Positions 36,180 to 45,400 of a stretch of DNA of 64,000 bases are shown piece by piece. Every line of letters begins with the position of its first letter. The stretch's first letter is position 1. The translations under genes were made by a program, and so were the position numbers. The notes under the pieces were generated by a model, which saw nothing but the letters and a program-made list of their open reading frames with translations, made no database searches and was not told the DNA's origin. This DNA comes from Paracoccus aerius. Lineage in GTDB: Bacteria > Pseudomonadota > Alphaproteobacteria > Rhodobacterales > Rhodobacteraceae. The stretch is taken from assembly GCF_014656455.1 (NCBI RefSeq), contig NZ_BNCL01000008.1, positions 62,001 through 126,000 of the forward strand, in the 5' to 3' direction.

Positions 36180-36935
36180 TCAGCCTTTCAGGGTCTGCCA
36201 GGCCTTCGCGGCCTGGGTCGCAAAACGGTCGAAGTCCGAGGGCTTGTCATGTTCGGCCACCAGAACCTCGACGCGGGCCTGGGCGCGCAGGGCATCCAGG
36301 ATCGCGGGCCAGTCCATCGTGCCGGTGCCGGGATCGGCCCAGCCGTCCTCGTCGGTCTTCTCGCCCGCAGGCGCGATGTCCTTGAAATGGGCGGCGGTGA
36401 TGCGCGGGCCGTACTGGGCGATCCAGTCCAGCGGGTCCCCGCCGCCGCGCACGATCCAGGCGATGTCGGCTTCCCAGTCGATCATCGGTGCCTCGTCCAG
36501 GATGATCTTCATGGGCGTCCGGCCGTCGGGCAGGGCGTGGAATTCGAAGTCGTGGTTGTGCCAGCCGAAGGTCAGGCCCCGTTGGGCCATCGCCCCATGC
36601 GCGGCGGCAAGGCGGGCGGCAAAGGCCTGCCATCCTGCGGCATCCGCGGGACGCTGGTCGGGGCCGATATGGGGGGCGAAGATCATGGTGGCGCCGACCT
36701 GGCCCGCGATCTGGGCCACGCGCTCGGGGTTTTCCTCGATCAGGTCCAGCGAGACATGCAGCGACGGCATGGTCATGCCCGCGGCCGACAGGGCCTCGGC
36801 GATGGCGGGCAGGTCGTCGAAGACGCCGCCATAGCCCTCGGCCGCGTCATAGCCAAGCGCGCCGAGACGGCGGATCACGTCGGCATAGGGCGTGGCGAAG
36901 CGGGCCGAATAGAGTTGCAGGGACAGTTTCATCAT
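36180..36935 (-). CDS. Sugar phosphate isomerase/epimerase family protein (short form)
   Basis: This 251-residue TIM-barrel protein belongs to the AP endonuclease 2-like family. Metal ligands are likely in LTFGWHNHDFEFH, MIDWEADIAWIVRGG, ITAAHFKDIAPAGE and VEVLVAEHDKPSD. It starts with SLQLYSAR, typical of this group. It lies between the ABC ATPase and Gfo/Idh genes (gap 18 bases; 5 bases). A function as isomerase, epimerase or 3-keto-glycoside processing enzyme in the right-arm pathway is likely, but the substrate is unknown. Confidence 0.87.
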   Translation of the reverse strand: MMKLSLQLYSARFATPYADVIRRLGALGYDAAEGYGGVFDDLPAIAEALSAAGMTMPSLHVSLDLIEENPERVAQIAGQVGATMIFAPHIGPDQRPADAAGWQAFAARLAAAHGAMAQRGLTFGWHNHDFEFHALPDGRTPMKIILDEAPMIDWEADIAWIVRGGGDPLDWIAQYGPRITAAHFKDIAPAGEKTDEDGWADPGTGTMDWPAILDALRAQARVEVLVAEHDKPSDFDRFATQAAKAWQTLKG

Positions 36936-36953
36936 CTTCTCCGTGGGAAAGTC

Positions 36954-38066
36954 TCAGATCCGCGTCTCGGTCGCGGCGTCGAACAGCGACAGGCTGGCGG
37001 GGTCGAAGCCGATGGACAGCATCTGGCCCGCGCGCACGCGGTCCTCGCCGTCCAGGCGGACGCGGAAGGGGGTGTCGCCAAGCCGCGTCCAGACCAGGGT
37101 GTCGGCGCCCATCGGCTCGACCACCTCGACAAGGGCCTGGGCCTGGATGGGCAGGGCGGCGGCCGCCTCGCCGGTGCGGACATGTTCGGGGCGGATGCCC
37201 AGCACGATATCGCCGCCACGCGGGCGGGTGGTGAAGTCATAGCCCGTCACGTCGGCCACCAGCGGGCCGCGGAAGGTGCTGCCATCCAGCCGCCCCGGCA
37301 AGAGGTTCATGGGCGGCGACCCGATGAAGCCCGCCACGTAAAGATTCGCGGGCCGGCGATAGATGTCGTCGGGGGTGGCAAGCTGCTGGATCTTGCCGCC
37401 GCGCATGATGGCGATGCGGTCGGCCAGGGTCATCGCCTCGATCTGGTCATGGGTGACATAGATCATGGTGTTGCCAAGGCTCTGGTGCAGGCGCTTCAGT
37501 TCCACGCGCAACTCGGCCCGCAGCTTGGCGTCCAGGTTCGACAAGGGCTCGTCGAACAGGAACACGTCCACGTCGCGCACCAGGGCGCGGCCGATGGCCA
37601 CCCGCTGGCGCTGACCGCCCGACAGGGCGGCGGGCTTGCGCTTCAGCAGCGGTTCAAGCTGCAGCGTTGACGCGGCGCGCGCGATGCGGCGCGCGATCTC
37701 GCCCTTGGGCACCTGGGCGTTCTTCAGGCCGAAGGACAGGTTCCCCTCGACCGTCATCTGCGGGTAAAGCGCATAGGACTGGAACACCATGCCGATGCCG
37801 CGTTCCGAGGGTTCCGCCCAGGTGACGTTCTTCCCCGAGATGAAGATCTGGCCCTCGGTCGCCGGTTGCAGGCCGGCGATGCAGTTCAGCAGCGTTGACT
37901 TGCCGCAGCCCGAGGCGCCCAGCAGCACCAGGAACTCGCCATCGTTCACGTCCAGGTTCAGGTCGCCCAGAACCTCGACCGCGCCATAGGACAGGCTGAG
38001 GTCGCGGATCGAGACGGAGATGCCGTCCAGTTCGGATCGGGTTTCGGCGCGGAGTGCTTGTGCCAT
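36954..38066 (-). CDS. Sugar ABC transporter ATP-binding protein (UgpC/MalK type)
   Basis: This 370-residue ATPase has Walker A GASGCGKST, Q-loop [13 protein letters not shown], signature [15 protein letters not shown], Walker [16 protein letters not shown] and H-loop YVTHDQIEAMT, with a TOBE domain (LGIRPEHVRTG). It has an N-terminal extension of about 15 residues before SVSIRDLSLSYG compared with its paralogue at 28669-29679. It ends three bases after the permease stop and powers the right-arm importer. Confidence 0.93.
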   Translation of the reverse strand: MAQALRAETRSELDGISVSIRDLSLSYGAVEVLGDLNLDVNDGEFLVLLGASGCGKSTLLNCIAGLQPATEGQIFISGKNVTWAEPSERGIGMVFQSYALYPQMTVEGNLSFGLKNAQVPKGEIARRIARAASTLQLEPLLKRKPAALSGGQRQRVAIGRALVRDVDVFLFDEPLSNLDAKLRAELRVELKRLHQSLGNTMIYVTHDQIEAMTLADRIAIMRGGKIQQLATPDDIYRRPANLYVAGFIGSPPMNLLPGRLDGSTFRGPLVADVTGYDFTTRPRGGDIVLGIRPEHVRTGEAAAALPIQAQALVEVVEPMGADTLVWTRLGDTPFRVRLDGEDRVRAGQMLSIGFDPASLSLFDAATETRI

Positions 38067-38069
38067 GGG

Positions 38070-39020
38070 TCAGCCTTTCACGGCGCCTGCGGCGATGCCG
38101 CGGACGAAAAGTTTGCCAGAGAGGAAGTAGATCGTCAGCGGAACAAGGCCGGTCAGCAGGGTCGCGGCCATGTTGACGTTGTATTCGCGCACGCCTTGGA
38201 CCGAGTTGACGATGTTGTTCAGCTGCACCGTCATCGGATAGCTTTCGGGCCGGGTATAGATCACGCCGAACAGGAAGTCGTTCCAGATCCCCGTGACCTG
38301 CAGGATCACCGCGACCGTGAAGATCGGCAGCGACATCGGCACCAGCACGCGCAGGAAGATGCCCCAGAAGCCTGCGCCGTCCACGCGGGCGGCCTTGAAC
38401 AGTTCCGGCGGCAGCGAGGAGAAGTAGTTGCGGAACAGAAGCGTGATGATCGGCATCCCGAAGACCACATGGACCAGGACCAGGCCCCAGACCGACCCCA
38501 TCAGCCCGATTTCGCGCAGGATGATGACGATCGGATAGATCATCACCTGGTATGGGATGAAGGCGCCGAAGATCAGGATGGTGAAGAACACCTCGGACCC
38601 CTTGAAGCGCCAGTTGACCAGGGCATAGCCGTTCACCGCCGCCACCGCGATCGACAGGATCGTCGCCGGTATGACGATCGCGACCGAGTTCCAGAAGCCG
38701 CGCGACAGCCCGTCGCAGTTCAGCCCGGTGCAGGCCTCGGACCAGGCCTTGACCCAGGGCTCAAAGGTGATCTCGACCGGCGGGGCGAAGATGTTGCCCA
38801 TGCGGATCTCGGGCATCCCCTTCAGCGAGGTCATGACCATCACCCACAGCGGCAGCAGGTAATAGGCCGAAAAGATCAGAAGCCCGCCATAGATCATGAT
38901 GCGCTTGCCCGACAGGCGGCGCGTGGGGGCAAGGCCTGCCGGTCCGTCCAGCAGCCTGCCGCGAGGGGCGGCGCTGCGGGACCGGGCACCGGCGGCCGCG
39001 GGATATGCCGCGTCAGACAT
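38070..39020 (-). CDS. Sugar ABC transporter permease (MalG type)
   Basis: This 316-residue inner-membrane permease has the EAA loop SLPPELFKAARVDGAGFWGI and the VTGIWNDFLFGVIYT segment, ending GIAAGAVKG. The first 37 residues are a charged, proline- and alanine-rich cytoplasmic extension before the first helix (IMIYGGLLIFSAYYLLPLWV). It overlaps the partner permease by 8 bases at 39013-39020. Confidence 0.92.
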   Translation of the reverse strand: MSDAAYPAAAGARSRSAAPRGRLLDGPAGLAPTRRLSGKRIMIYGGLLIFSAYYLLPLWVMVMTSLKGMPEIRMGNIFAPPVEITFEPWVKAWSEACTGLNCDGLSRGFWNSVAIVIPATILSIAVAAVNGYALVNWRFKGSEVFFTILIFGAFIPYQVMIYPIVIILREIGLMGSVWGLVLVHVVFGMPIITLLFRNYFSSLPPELFKAARVDGAGFWGIFLRVLVPMSLPIFTVAVILQVTGIWNDFLFGVIYTRPESYPMTVQLNNIVNSVQGVREYNVNMAATLLTGLVPLTIYFLSGKLFVRGIAAGAVKG

Positions 39021-39906
39021 GGCGTTTCCTTCCCATGCGGAACAGCGCGAAGGGGATGATGATCGCCAGCACCGCGGCCAGCATCATGGTCGAGGCCGCG
39101 AAGCCCTGCCCCAGGTTCTGGTTGCCGAACATGTAGTCATAGACGTATTTTGCGGGCACTTCGGACGCGATGCCCGGCCCCCCGCGCGTCAGCGCGACGA
39201 CAAGGTCGTAAAGCTTGATGATCCCGGCCGAGATCAGCACGATGCAGGTCGCGAAGACCGGCTTCATCATCGGCAGGATGATGAACAGATAGGTCTTCCA
39301 GGCGGGGATGCCGTCCACCCGGCTGGCCTTCCAGACGTCCTCGTCGATGCCGCGCAGTCCGGCCAGCATGATGACCGTGGTCAGCCCCGCGCCCTGCCAG
39401 ATGCCCGCCGCCAGAAGCGCCACGATGACAAGATCGGGATTGTTCAGCGGATCGAAGGTGAAGCCGGAAAAGCCCATGCCGCGGATGATGTGCTGCAACC
39501 CGAAGTCCGGGTTCAGAATCCACTGCCAGACGACGCCCGTGACGATGAAGCTGAGGGCATAGGGGAACAGGATGATGGTGCGGAACCCGTCCTCGAACCG
39601 GATCTTCTGGTCCAGAAGCACGGCCAGCAGAAAGCCGATCGCCAGCGTCAGCACCAGTGCCAGGATGCCATAGATCGCCAGGTTCTCGATGGACACCTGC
39701 CAGCGGGGCGTGGACCACAGCCGCTCGTATTGCGCCAGGCCCACGAAATCCAGGCGGGGCAGCAGGCGCGAATTGGTGAAGGAATAGACCACCGTCCAGA
39801 GCGAGCAGCCGATGAAGACCACCAGGGCCGTCAGGATCATCGGGGTCGCGGCCAGCTTGGCGGACCAGTTCTGGAACAGTCGGATGGGAGGGCCGGAATG
39901 GGCCAT
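39013..39906 (-). CDS. Sugar ABC transporter permease (MalF/UgpA type)
   Basis: This 297-residue permease has about six helices and an EAA loop, GIDEDVWKASRVDGIPAWKT, followed by IILPMMKPVFATCIVL and the VVALTRGGPGIASEVPAKYV segment. It starts 60 bases after the binding-protein stop, in the order binding protein, MalF-type, MalG-type, ATPase. Confidence 0.92.
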   Translation of the reverse strand: MAHSGPPIRLFQNWSAKLAATPMILTALVVFIGCSLWTVVYSFTNSRLLPRLDFVGLAQYERLWSTPRWQVSIENLAIYGILALVLTLAIGFLLAVLLDQKIRFEDGFRTIILFPYALSFIVTGVVWQWILNPDFGLQHIIRGMGFSGFTFDPLNNPDLVIVALLAAGIWQGAGLTTVIMLAGLRGIDEDVWKASRVDGIPAWKTYLFIILPMMKPVFATCIVLISAGIIKLYDLVVALTRGGPGIASEVPAKYVYDYMFGNQNLGQGFAASTMMLAAVLAIIIPFALFRMGRKRHV

Positions 39907-39965
39907 CGCAGGTACCTCCGGTCAAGGGCGGGGGTCCGGCCCAGGGCGGGCCGGACCGCGATGCA

Positions 39966-41204
39966 TCACATTTCCGACTGGACGATCTGGACGAAGCGCG
40001 CGTGCGCGTCCTCGGCGCTGAGGCTTGATCCGAAGAACTCGGCCGTCAGATCCTCGATCTGGCCGCGCGAATCCGACGACATCACCAGGTCGATGGTCGG
40101 GATGGTGTTGCCGGCCTTCAGCGTTTCCAGCCCGGCCTGGGTGCATTCGTTCACTTCGGCCAGGTCGATGTCGCCGCGCACCGGCAGCGAACCCTTGGCG
40201 GCGTTGAAGGCGACCTGCGCTTCTTCGGACAGGATCACCTGGGCCAAGGCGCGCTGCGCCTCGGTCACGGCCTCGTCGTCGTTCACCGGGAAATAGATCG
40301 CGTCGCCGCCCGTGGCGATGACGGGTTCGCCCCCAAGGCCGATATGGCAGCCGTAATCCGTGCCCGCGGTCTTGCCGGCCAGGGCGAACTCGCCCTGCGC
40401 CCAGTCCCCCATGACCTGGGCCGCGGCCGTGCCCTCGATGATGCGGTTGGTGGCCATGTTCCAGTCGCTGAGATTGCCGCCCGAGGCCAGGTCGCGGGCA
40501 ATGGCATATTCAGCGAAGATGTTCTTCAGCGTGTCGCTGTTCAGCGCGTCCTCGTTCCGCTCGGCGAAGACCTGGTTGTAGAAGTCGGCCCCGCCGATCC
40601 CCGAGATCATCGCGTAAAGCAGCAGCGCCGTCTGCCAGCCCTGCATCCCCTGCGCCAGGGGCAGGATGCCCGCCTCGCGCAGCGCGGGGGCGGCCGCCTT
40701 CAGTTCTTCCCAGTTGGTCGCAGGCTCGATCCCCGCCTTTTCAAAGGCGGCCAGCGAGGTCCACATCCATTGCGGCGAATGGATGTTCAAGGGCGCGCAA
40801 TACACGCGGCCCTCGAAGGTGCAGGCGTCCAGCAGCGAGACCGGGTTGATCGAGTCGCGCCAGCCGTTCGCCTCGGCCACCTCGGTCAGGTCCTGCATCA
40901 GCCCGGCCTCGACCAGTTCCTGCGCTTGCAGGCCGTGGTTGAACTGCGTTGCGCCCATCGGGTCGCCGCCGATGATGCGCGACACCATGATCGGCCTTGC
41001 GGTCGAACCCGATCCGGCGATGGCGCCGTCGACCCAGCTATGCTCGGTCTGTTCCTCGAAGATGCGGGCCAGTTCCTGCACGGCGGCGGCCTCGCCGCCC
41101 GAGGTCCACCAATGGGTCACCTCCAGGTCGGCAGCCATCGCGCCAAAGGGCAAAATTGTCAGTGCAGCGCCCGCCAGCAGGCGGCGCATCGAAATGTTCT
41201 GCAT
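39966..41204 (-). CDS. Carbohydrate ABC transporter substrate-binding protein, family 1
   Basis: This 412-residue periplasmic protein has a signal peptide (MQNISMRRLLAGAALTILPF, cleavage after AMA). SBP_bac_1 features are ADLEVTHWWTSGGEAAAVQE, the tryptophans in IHSPQWMWTSLAAF and the ATGGDAIYFPVNDDEAV region. I chose ATG 41204 because GGGAGG is six bases before it; the ATG at 41210 abuts that site. The HWWTSGGE start is typical of glucose/mannose-type binding proteins (GlcE-like), but a polyol or glycoside ligand is possible. Confidence 0.92.
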   Translation of the reverse strand: MQNISMRRLLAGAALTILPFGAMAADLEVTHWWTSGGEAAAVQELARIFEEQTEHSWVDGAIAGSGSTARPIMVSRIIGGDPMGATQFNHGLQAQELVEAGLMQDLTEVAEANGWRDSINPVSLLDACTFEGRVYCAPLNIHSPQWMWTSLAAFEKAGIEPATNWEELKAAAPALREAGILPLAQGMQGWQTALLLYAMISGIGGADFYNQVFAERNEDALNSDTLKNIFAEYAIARDLASGGNLSDWNMATNRIIEGTAAAQVMGDWAQGEFALAGKTAGTDYGCHIGLGGEPVIATGGDAIYFPVNDDEAVTEAQRALAQVILSEEAQVAFNAAKGSLPVRGDIDLAEVNECTQAGLETLKAGNTIPTIDLVMSSDSRGQIEDLTAEFFGSSLSAEDAHARFVQIVQSEM

Positions 41205-41271
41205 TGTCATCCTCCCGTTTGTCCGGCGCAGCATGGCGCCGGCAGCATCGGTTCAGCCTCTCCCAGGCCGA

Positions 41272-41286
41272 TGTAAACGATTGCTA
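41272..41286. promoter_or_regulatory. LacI-type operator candidate TGTAAACGATTGCTA
   Basis: This AT-rich sequence with a central AAACGATT matches the general LacI/GalR half-site pattern. It lies 68 bases upstream of the binding-protein start and 80 bases from the LacI start in the divergent 161-bp interval. The symmetry is only partial. Confidence 0.4.
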
Positions 41287-41328
41287 CCAAATTCATCTCA
41301 TAGCCATTGCCATCCCGTCAACAAAAAA

Positions 41329-41342
41329 TGTAATCCATTACA
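41329..41342. promoter_or_regulatory. LacI-type operator TGTAATCCATTACA
   Basis: A perfect inverted repeat, TGTAAT/ATTACA with a two-base centre, lies 23 bases before the LacI start codon. The position suits autorepression and, with the site at 41272-41286, looping over both divergent promoters. The two sites are 57 bp apart from start to start. Confidence 0.6.
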
Positions 41343-41365
41343 AAAGCGGAACGCGGCGGGAAATC

Positions 41366-42388
41366 ATGGCCATTGGGATCAAGGACATTGCTCGGCTGGC
41401 GGGGGTCTCGACCGCGACCGTCAGCCGCGCCTTGTCGCAGCCCGCGCGGGTGTCGCCCGAAACGCGCGCGCAGGTGATGGCGGTGGTCCAGGAACACGAC
41501 TATCGCGTGAACTCCTTCGCCCGATCCCTGCGCGTCAGGCGGGCGGACGCGGTGCTTGCCCTTGTGCCGAACCTGGGCAACCCGTTCTTTTCGGAAATCA
41601 TCGCAGGGATCCAGGATGGCCTGACCCCTGCTGGCCTGGATCTGCTGGTCACTGATACCCTGTCCCAGCAGGAACGGCGGCAATCCCCCGTCACGCATCT
41701 TCAGGCGGCAAGGGCCGACGGGCTGATCTGCCTGGATGGGGCGCTGCCGCCCGATATCCTGGACGAACTGGCCGCGCCCGATGTGGCGGGCCGCGTGGTC
41801 TTCGCCTGCGAATGGCCCGAAGGACGCGGCTTCCCGGCCGTGCGCAGCGACAACCGCGCGGGCATGGCCCTGGCCGTGCAGCACCTGGTCGGGCTGGGCC
41901 ACCGCGACTTCGCGCTGCTGACGGGGCCCGCGGGCAACATCCTGACCGAGGAACGGCGCGAAGGCGCCGAGGAGGCCTTGCGTCAGGCGGGGCTGACCCT
42001 TCCCCCCTCGCGCATCGCCGGCGGCAGCTTCGAGATTCGCGACGGCTTTCGCGCGGCAGGCGACCTGATGCGGATGCCGTCCCGGCCCACGGCGATCCTG
42101 TGCAGTTCGGACCAGCTTGCGATCGGCTGCATTTCCGGCCTGTCGGAACTGGGCGTCCGCGTCCCCCAGGACGTGTCGGTCGTGGGCTTCGACGACATTG
42201 CGCTTGCAGCCTATTCCCGCCCGCCCTTGACCACGATCCGGCAGGATCGCCGCCGCCTTGGCCGCATCGCGGCGCAGCGCCTGCTGTCCAGCCTGTCCGG
42301 CAAGCCCCCGGCCGAAACGCTGACCACCCTGCCGGTCGAGATCGTCGTGCGCCGGTCGACAGCGCCCGGCCCCAAGGCCGCGAACTAG
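41366..42388 (+). CDS. LacI family transcriptional regulator
   Basis: This 340-residue repressor has the helix-turn-helix IKDIARLAGVSTATVSRALS, the hinge FARSLRVRRADAVLALVPNL and a sugar-binding domain with NPFFSEIIAGIQDGL, FAGENRAG-like FPAVRSDNRAGMALAV and CSSDQLAIGCI, ending with the family's VVGFDDIALAAYSRPPLTTI. It is divergent from the right-arm ABC operon and probably controls it together with itself, using the two operators in the gap. The ligand is unknown. Confidence 0.93.
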   Translation: MAIGIKDIARLAGVSTATVSRALSQPARVSPETRAQVMAVVQEHDYRVNSFARSLRVRRADAVLALVPNLGNPFFSEIIAGIQDGLTPAGLDLLVTDTLSQQERRQSPVTHLQAARADGLICLDGALPPDILDELAAPDVAGRVVFACEWPEGRGFPAVRSDNRAGMALAVQHLVGLGHRDFALLTGPAGNILTEERREGAEEALRQAGLTLPPSRIAGGSFEIRDGFRAAGDLMRMPSRPTAILCSSDQLAIGCISGLSELGVRVPQDVSVVGFDDIALAAYSRPPLTTIRQDRRRLGRIAAQRLLSSLSGKPPAETLTTLPVEIVVRRSTAPGPKAAN

Positions 42389-42483
42389 GCCGCAGGTTGC
42401 CGGCCGGAACCGATGCCGGGGCCGCCGAATTGATCCGACGACGCGGGCAGATCCCCTGACCCAATCGGCGATCAGAGGTGCAG

Positions 42484-45400
42484 ATGTCCGACCCCCTCCC
42501 CCCCTCCGTCGAGGCGCTGACCCTTCTGCGCGAGGCAGGCCCCGCCGACCGCATCCTGCACGTGGCCCGCGACGAACGGACGGCCGAGGCGCTGGCCGCC
42601 TTCCTGGGGCGCGTGCTGCCCGACCGCCGGGTCCTGTTCATGCCGCCCTGGGATTGCCTGCCCTTCGACAGCGCCTCGCCCACGCCCGATGCGATGGGCC
42701 GCCGCATGGCCGTCCTGCACCAGTTGCAGGATCCACAGGCGGGCGACATCGTCGTGGCGCCGCTTTCGGTGCTTCTGCAACGCCTGCCGCCGCATGACGC
42801 CCTGCGCAGCCTGTCCATCGGGACGGGCGATCCCCTGGACACGGCAGCCCTTGAGGCCTTTGCACGGCGCGCGGGATATACCGCCGACGACCGCATCGAC
42901 GAGCCGGGCGAAATCGCCATCCGCGGCGGCACGGTCGAGATTTTCGCCGCCGGCAACGCCCTGCCCTGCCGGATCGAACTGTCGGACGGCGTCGTGACCG
43001 CGCTGCGCTGCTTCGATCCCGTGACCCAGCGGTCCACCGGAGAGGTCGACCGGCTGGACATCGTCCCCGTGACGGAACTGCCACCGGCCGAGGATCCGGC
43101 CGAACGCGGGGCGGAACATCGCCTGCCCAAGGCATGGCAATTCCTGGCGACGCTGCCCGACCACATGGGTGATGCCCGGATCATCGCCCTGCCCGCGACC
43201 CTAGCCCTGGCGGAACGGCGGCTGGCCCGCCTTGAAGAAGCCCGCGCCGAGGCCGAGGCCGACGGGGGCCATCCCCTGCCCGTCGATGCCCTGTATCTGG
43301 GGGCGTCGGAATGGGCGGATCTTGCGGCCCGCATCCAGGCGCCGGACCCCGGCGACTGGACCTCCGTTCCCGCCTTTGCCGCCGCCGCCCGGCCGCGCGC
43401 ACGGCTGGCCCAGTATCTGGCTAGTGACGCCGTGGCGGGACGGCCCGTGGTGTTTGTCGCCGGATCCGAATCGGAACGGGCGCGCATCACCCGGATGCTC
43501 GCGCAGGCCGCGGGCGATCCGCCCGCGCGGGCCGCCACCTGGGCCGAAGCCATGGGCCGGGACCGTGCCATCCTTCTGGCCGATCTGGCCGAAGGCGCGG
43601 TCGCCCCCGACGTGGCCCTTGTCACCGGCCAGGATCTGCTGGGCAGCCGCGCCGGATCAAGCCCCCGCCAGGCCTCGCTGCAGGCGCTGCCCTCGGCCGG
43701 GCTGGAACTGGGCGATATCGTCGTCCACCAGGATCACGGCCTTGCGCGGCTCGAAGGGCTGGAGCCGCTGGACGCGTCCGATCCCGGCACCGAGGCGATC
43801 CGCCTGACCTTTGCCCGCGAAGAACGGCTGATGGTGCCGACCCATGACGCGGGCCGGATCTGGCGCTATGGCAGCGGCGATGCGGGGGTCAAGCTGGACC
43901 GCCTGCGCGGCACGGCCTGGCCCCGGCGCCGCCAGGCCACGGCCGATGCCCTGGACCGGCTGGCCGATCAGCTTGTGGCGCTTGCCCGCGAACGGGATGC
44001 GGCGAAGGCACCGGAACTGGTGCCCCCTGCCCGCGACTATGAACGCTTCATTGCGCGCTTTCCGTTCCAGCCCACCCCCGACCAGGCGGCGGCGGTGCGC
44101 GCGGTGCTGGCCGACATGGCATCGGGACGCCCGATGGACCGGCTGGTGATCGGCGACGTCGGCTTCGGCAAGACGGAGATCGCCCTGCGCGCGGCAGCGG
44201 CGGCCGCGCTTGGCGGCCGGCAGGTGGCTGTCTGCGCCCCGACCACCGTGCTGGCGCGGCAGCATTACGATACCTTCCGCCGCCGCTTCGCCCCCTTCGG
44301 GATCACCGTGGGCCACCTGTCGCGCCTTGTCACGGGCAAGCCCGCCGCAGCGGTCCGCGAGGGATTGGCCGACGGTTCGGTCCGCATTGCCGTCGGCACC
44401 CATGCCCTGCTGGGCAAGGGCGTGACCTTTGCCGATCTGGGCCTGCTGGTCATCGACGAGGAACAGCGCTTCGGCGCCGCCCAGAAGGAAAAGCTGCGCG
44501 ACCTGGGCCAGGGCCTGCACGTCCTGTCGATGAGCGCGACCCCCATCCCCCGGACCTTGCAGACGGCCCTTGTCGGGTTGCAGGATCTCAGCATCCTCCA
44601 CACGCCCCCTGCCCGCCGCCGCCCGATCCGCACCCTGCTGGCCGATGACGGGGATGCAACGCTGCGCCAGGCCCTGCTGCGCGAACACCGCCGCGGCGGG
44701 CAAAGCTTCGTGGTCGTGCCGCGGGTCGAGGATATCGCGCCCGTGGCCGAACGCCTCGAACGCCTGCTGCCCGCCCTGCGGCTGCGCGTCGCCCATGGCA
44801 GCCTGTCGGCGCGAGAGATCGACGAGGTGATGGTGGGCTTCGCCGGGGGCGATGGCGATGTCCTTCTGGCGACCGGGATCATCGAAAGCGGGCTGGACGT
44901 GGCGCGGGCCAACAGCATGGTTATCCTGCGCCCGGCGCTGTTCGGCCTGGCACAGTTGCACCAGTTGCGCGGCCGGGTGGGGCGCGGCCCGGTGCAGGCC
45001 TATTGCCACCTTCTGACGGCGGAGGGCGAGGACCTGTCCGAGGATGCGCAGAAACGCCTGGGAACCCTGCAGGCCATGGACCGGCTGGGCGCGGGAATGG
45101 CGATCAGCGCGGCCGACCTCGACCGGCGCGGTTCGGGCGACCTGCTGGGGGAACGGCAGGCGGGCCATGTGCAGCGGGTGGGGCTGGGGCTTTACCAGCA
45201 GATGCTGGCGCAGGCCCTGCGGCGCGCAAAGGGGCTGGCCGAGGTTCCGCCTCCGCCGCAGGTGCCGGGCGAACCGGGCCACTTCCCCGCGGATTATGTC
45301 CCCGAACCGGAGAACCGGCTGGACCTGTATCATCGCATCGCCCGCGCCTCGGACGCGGCCGAGGTCGCGCGCCTTGCGGACGAGATCGCGGACCGCTTCG

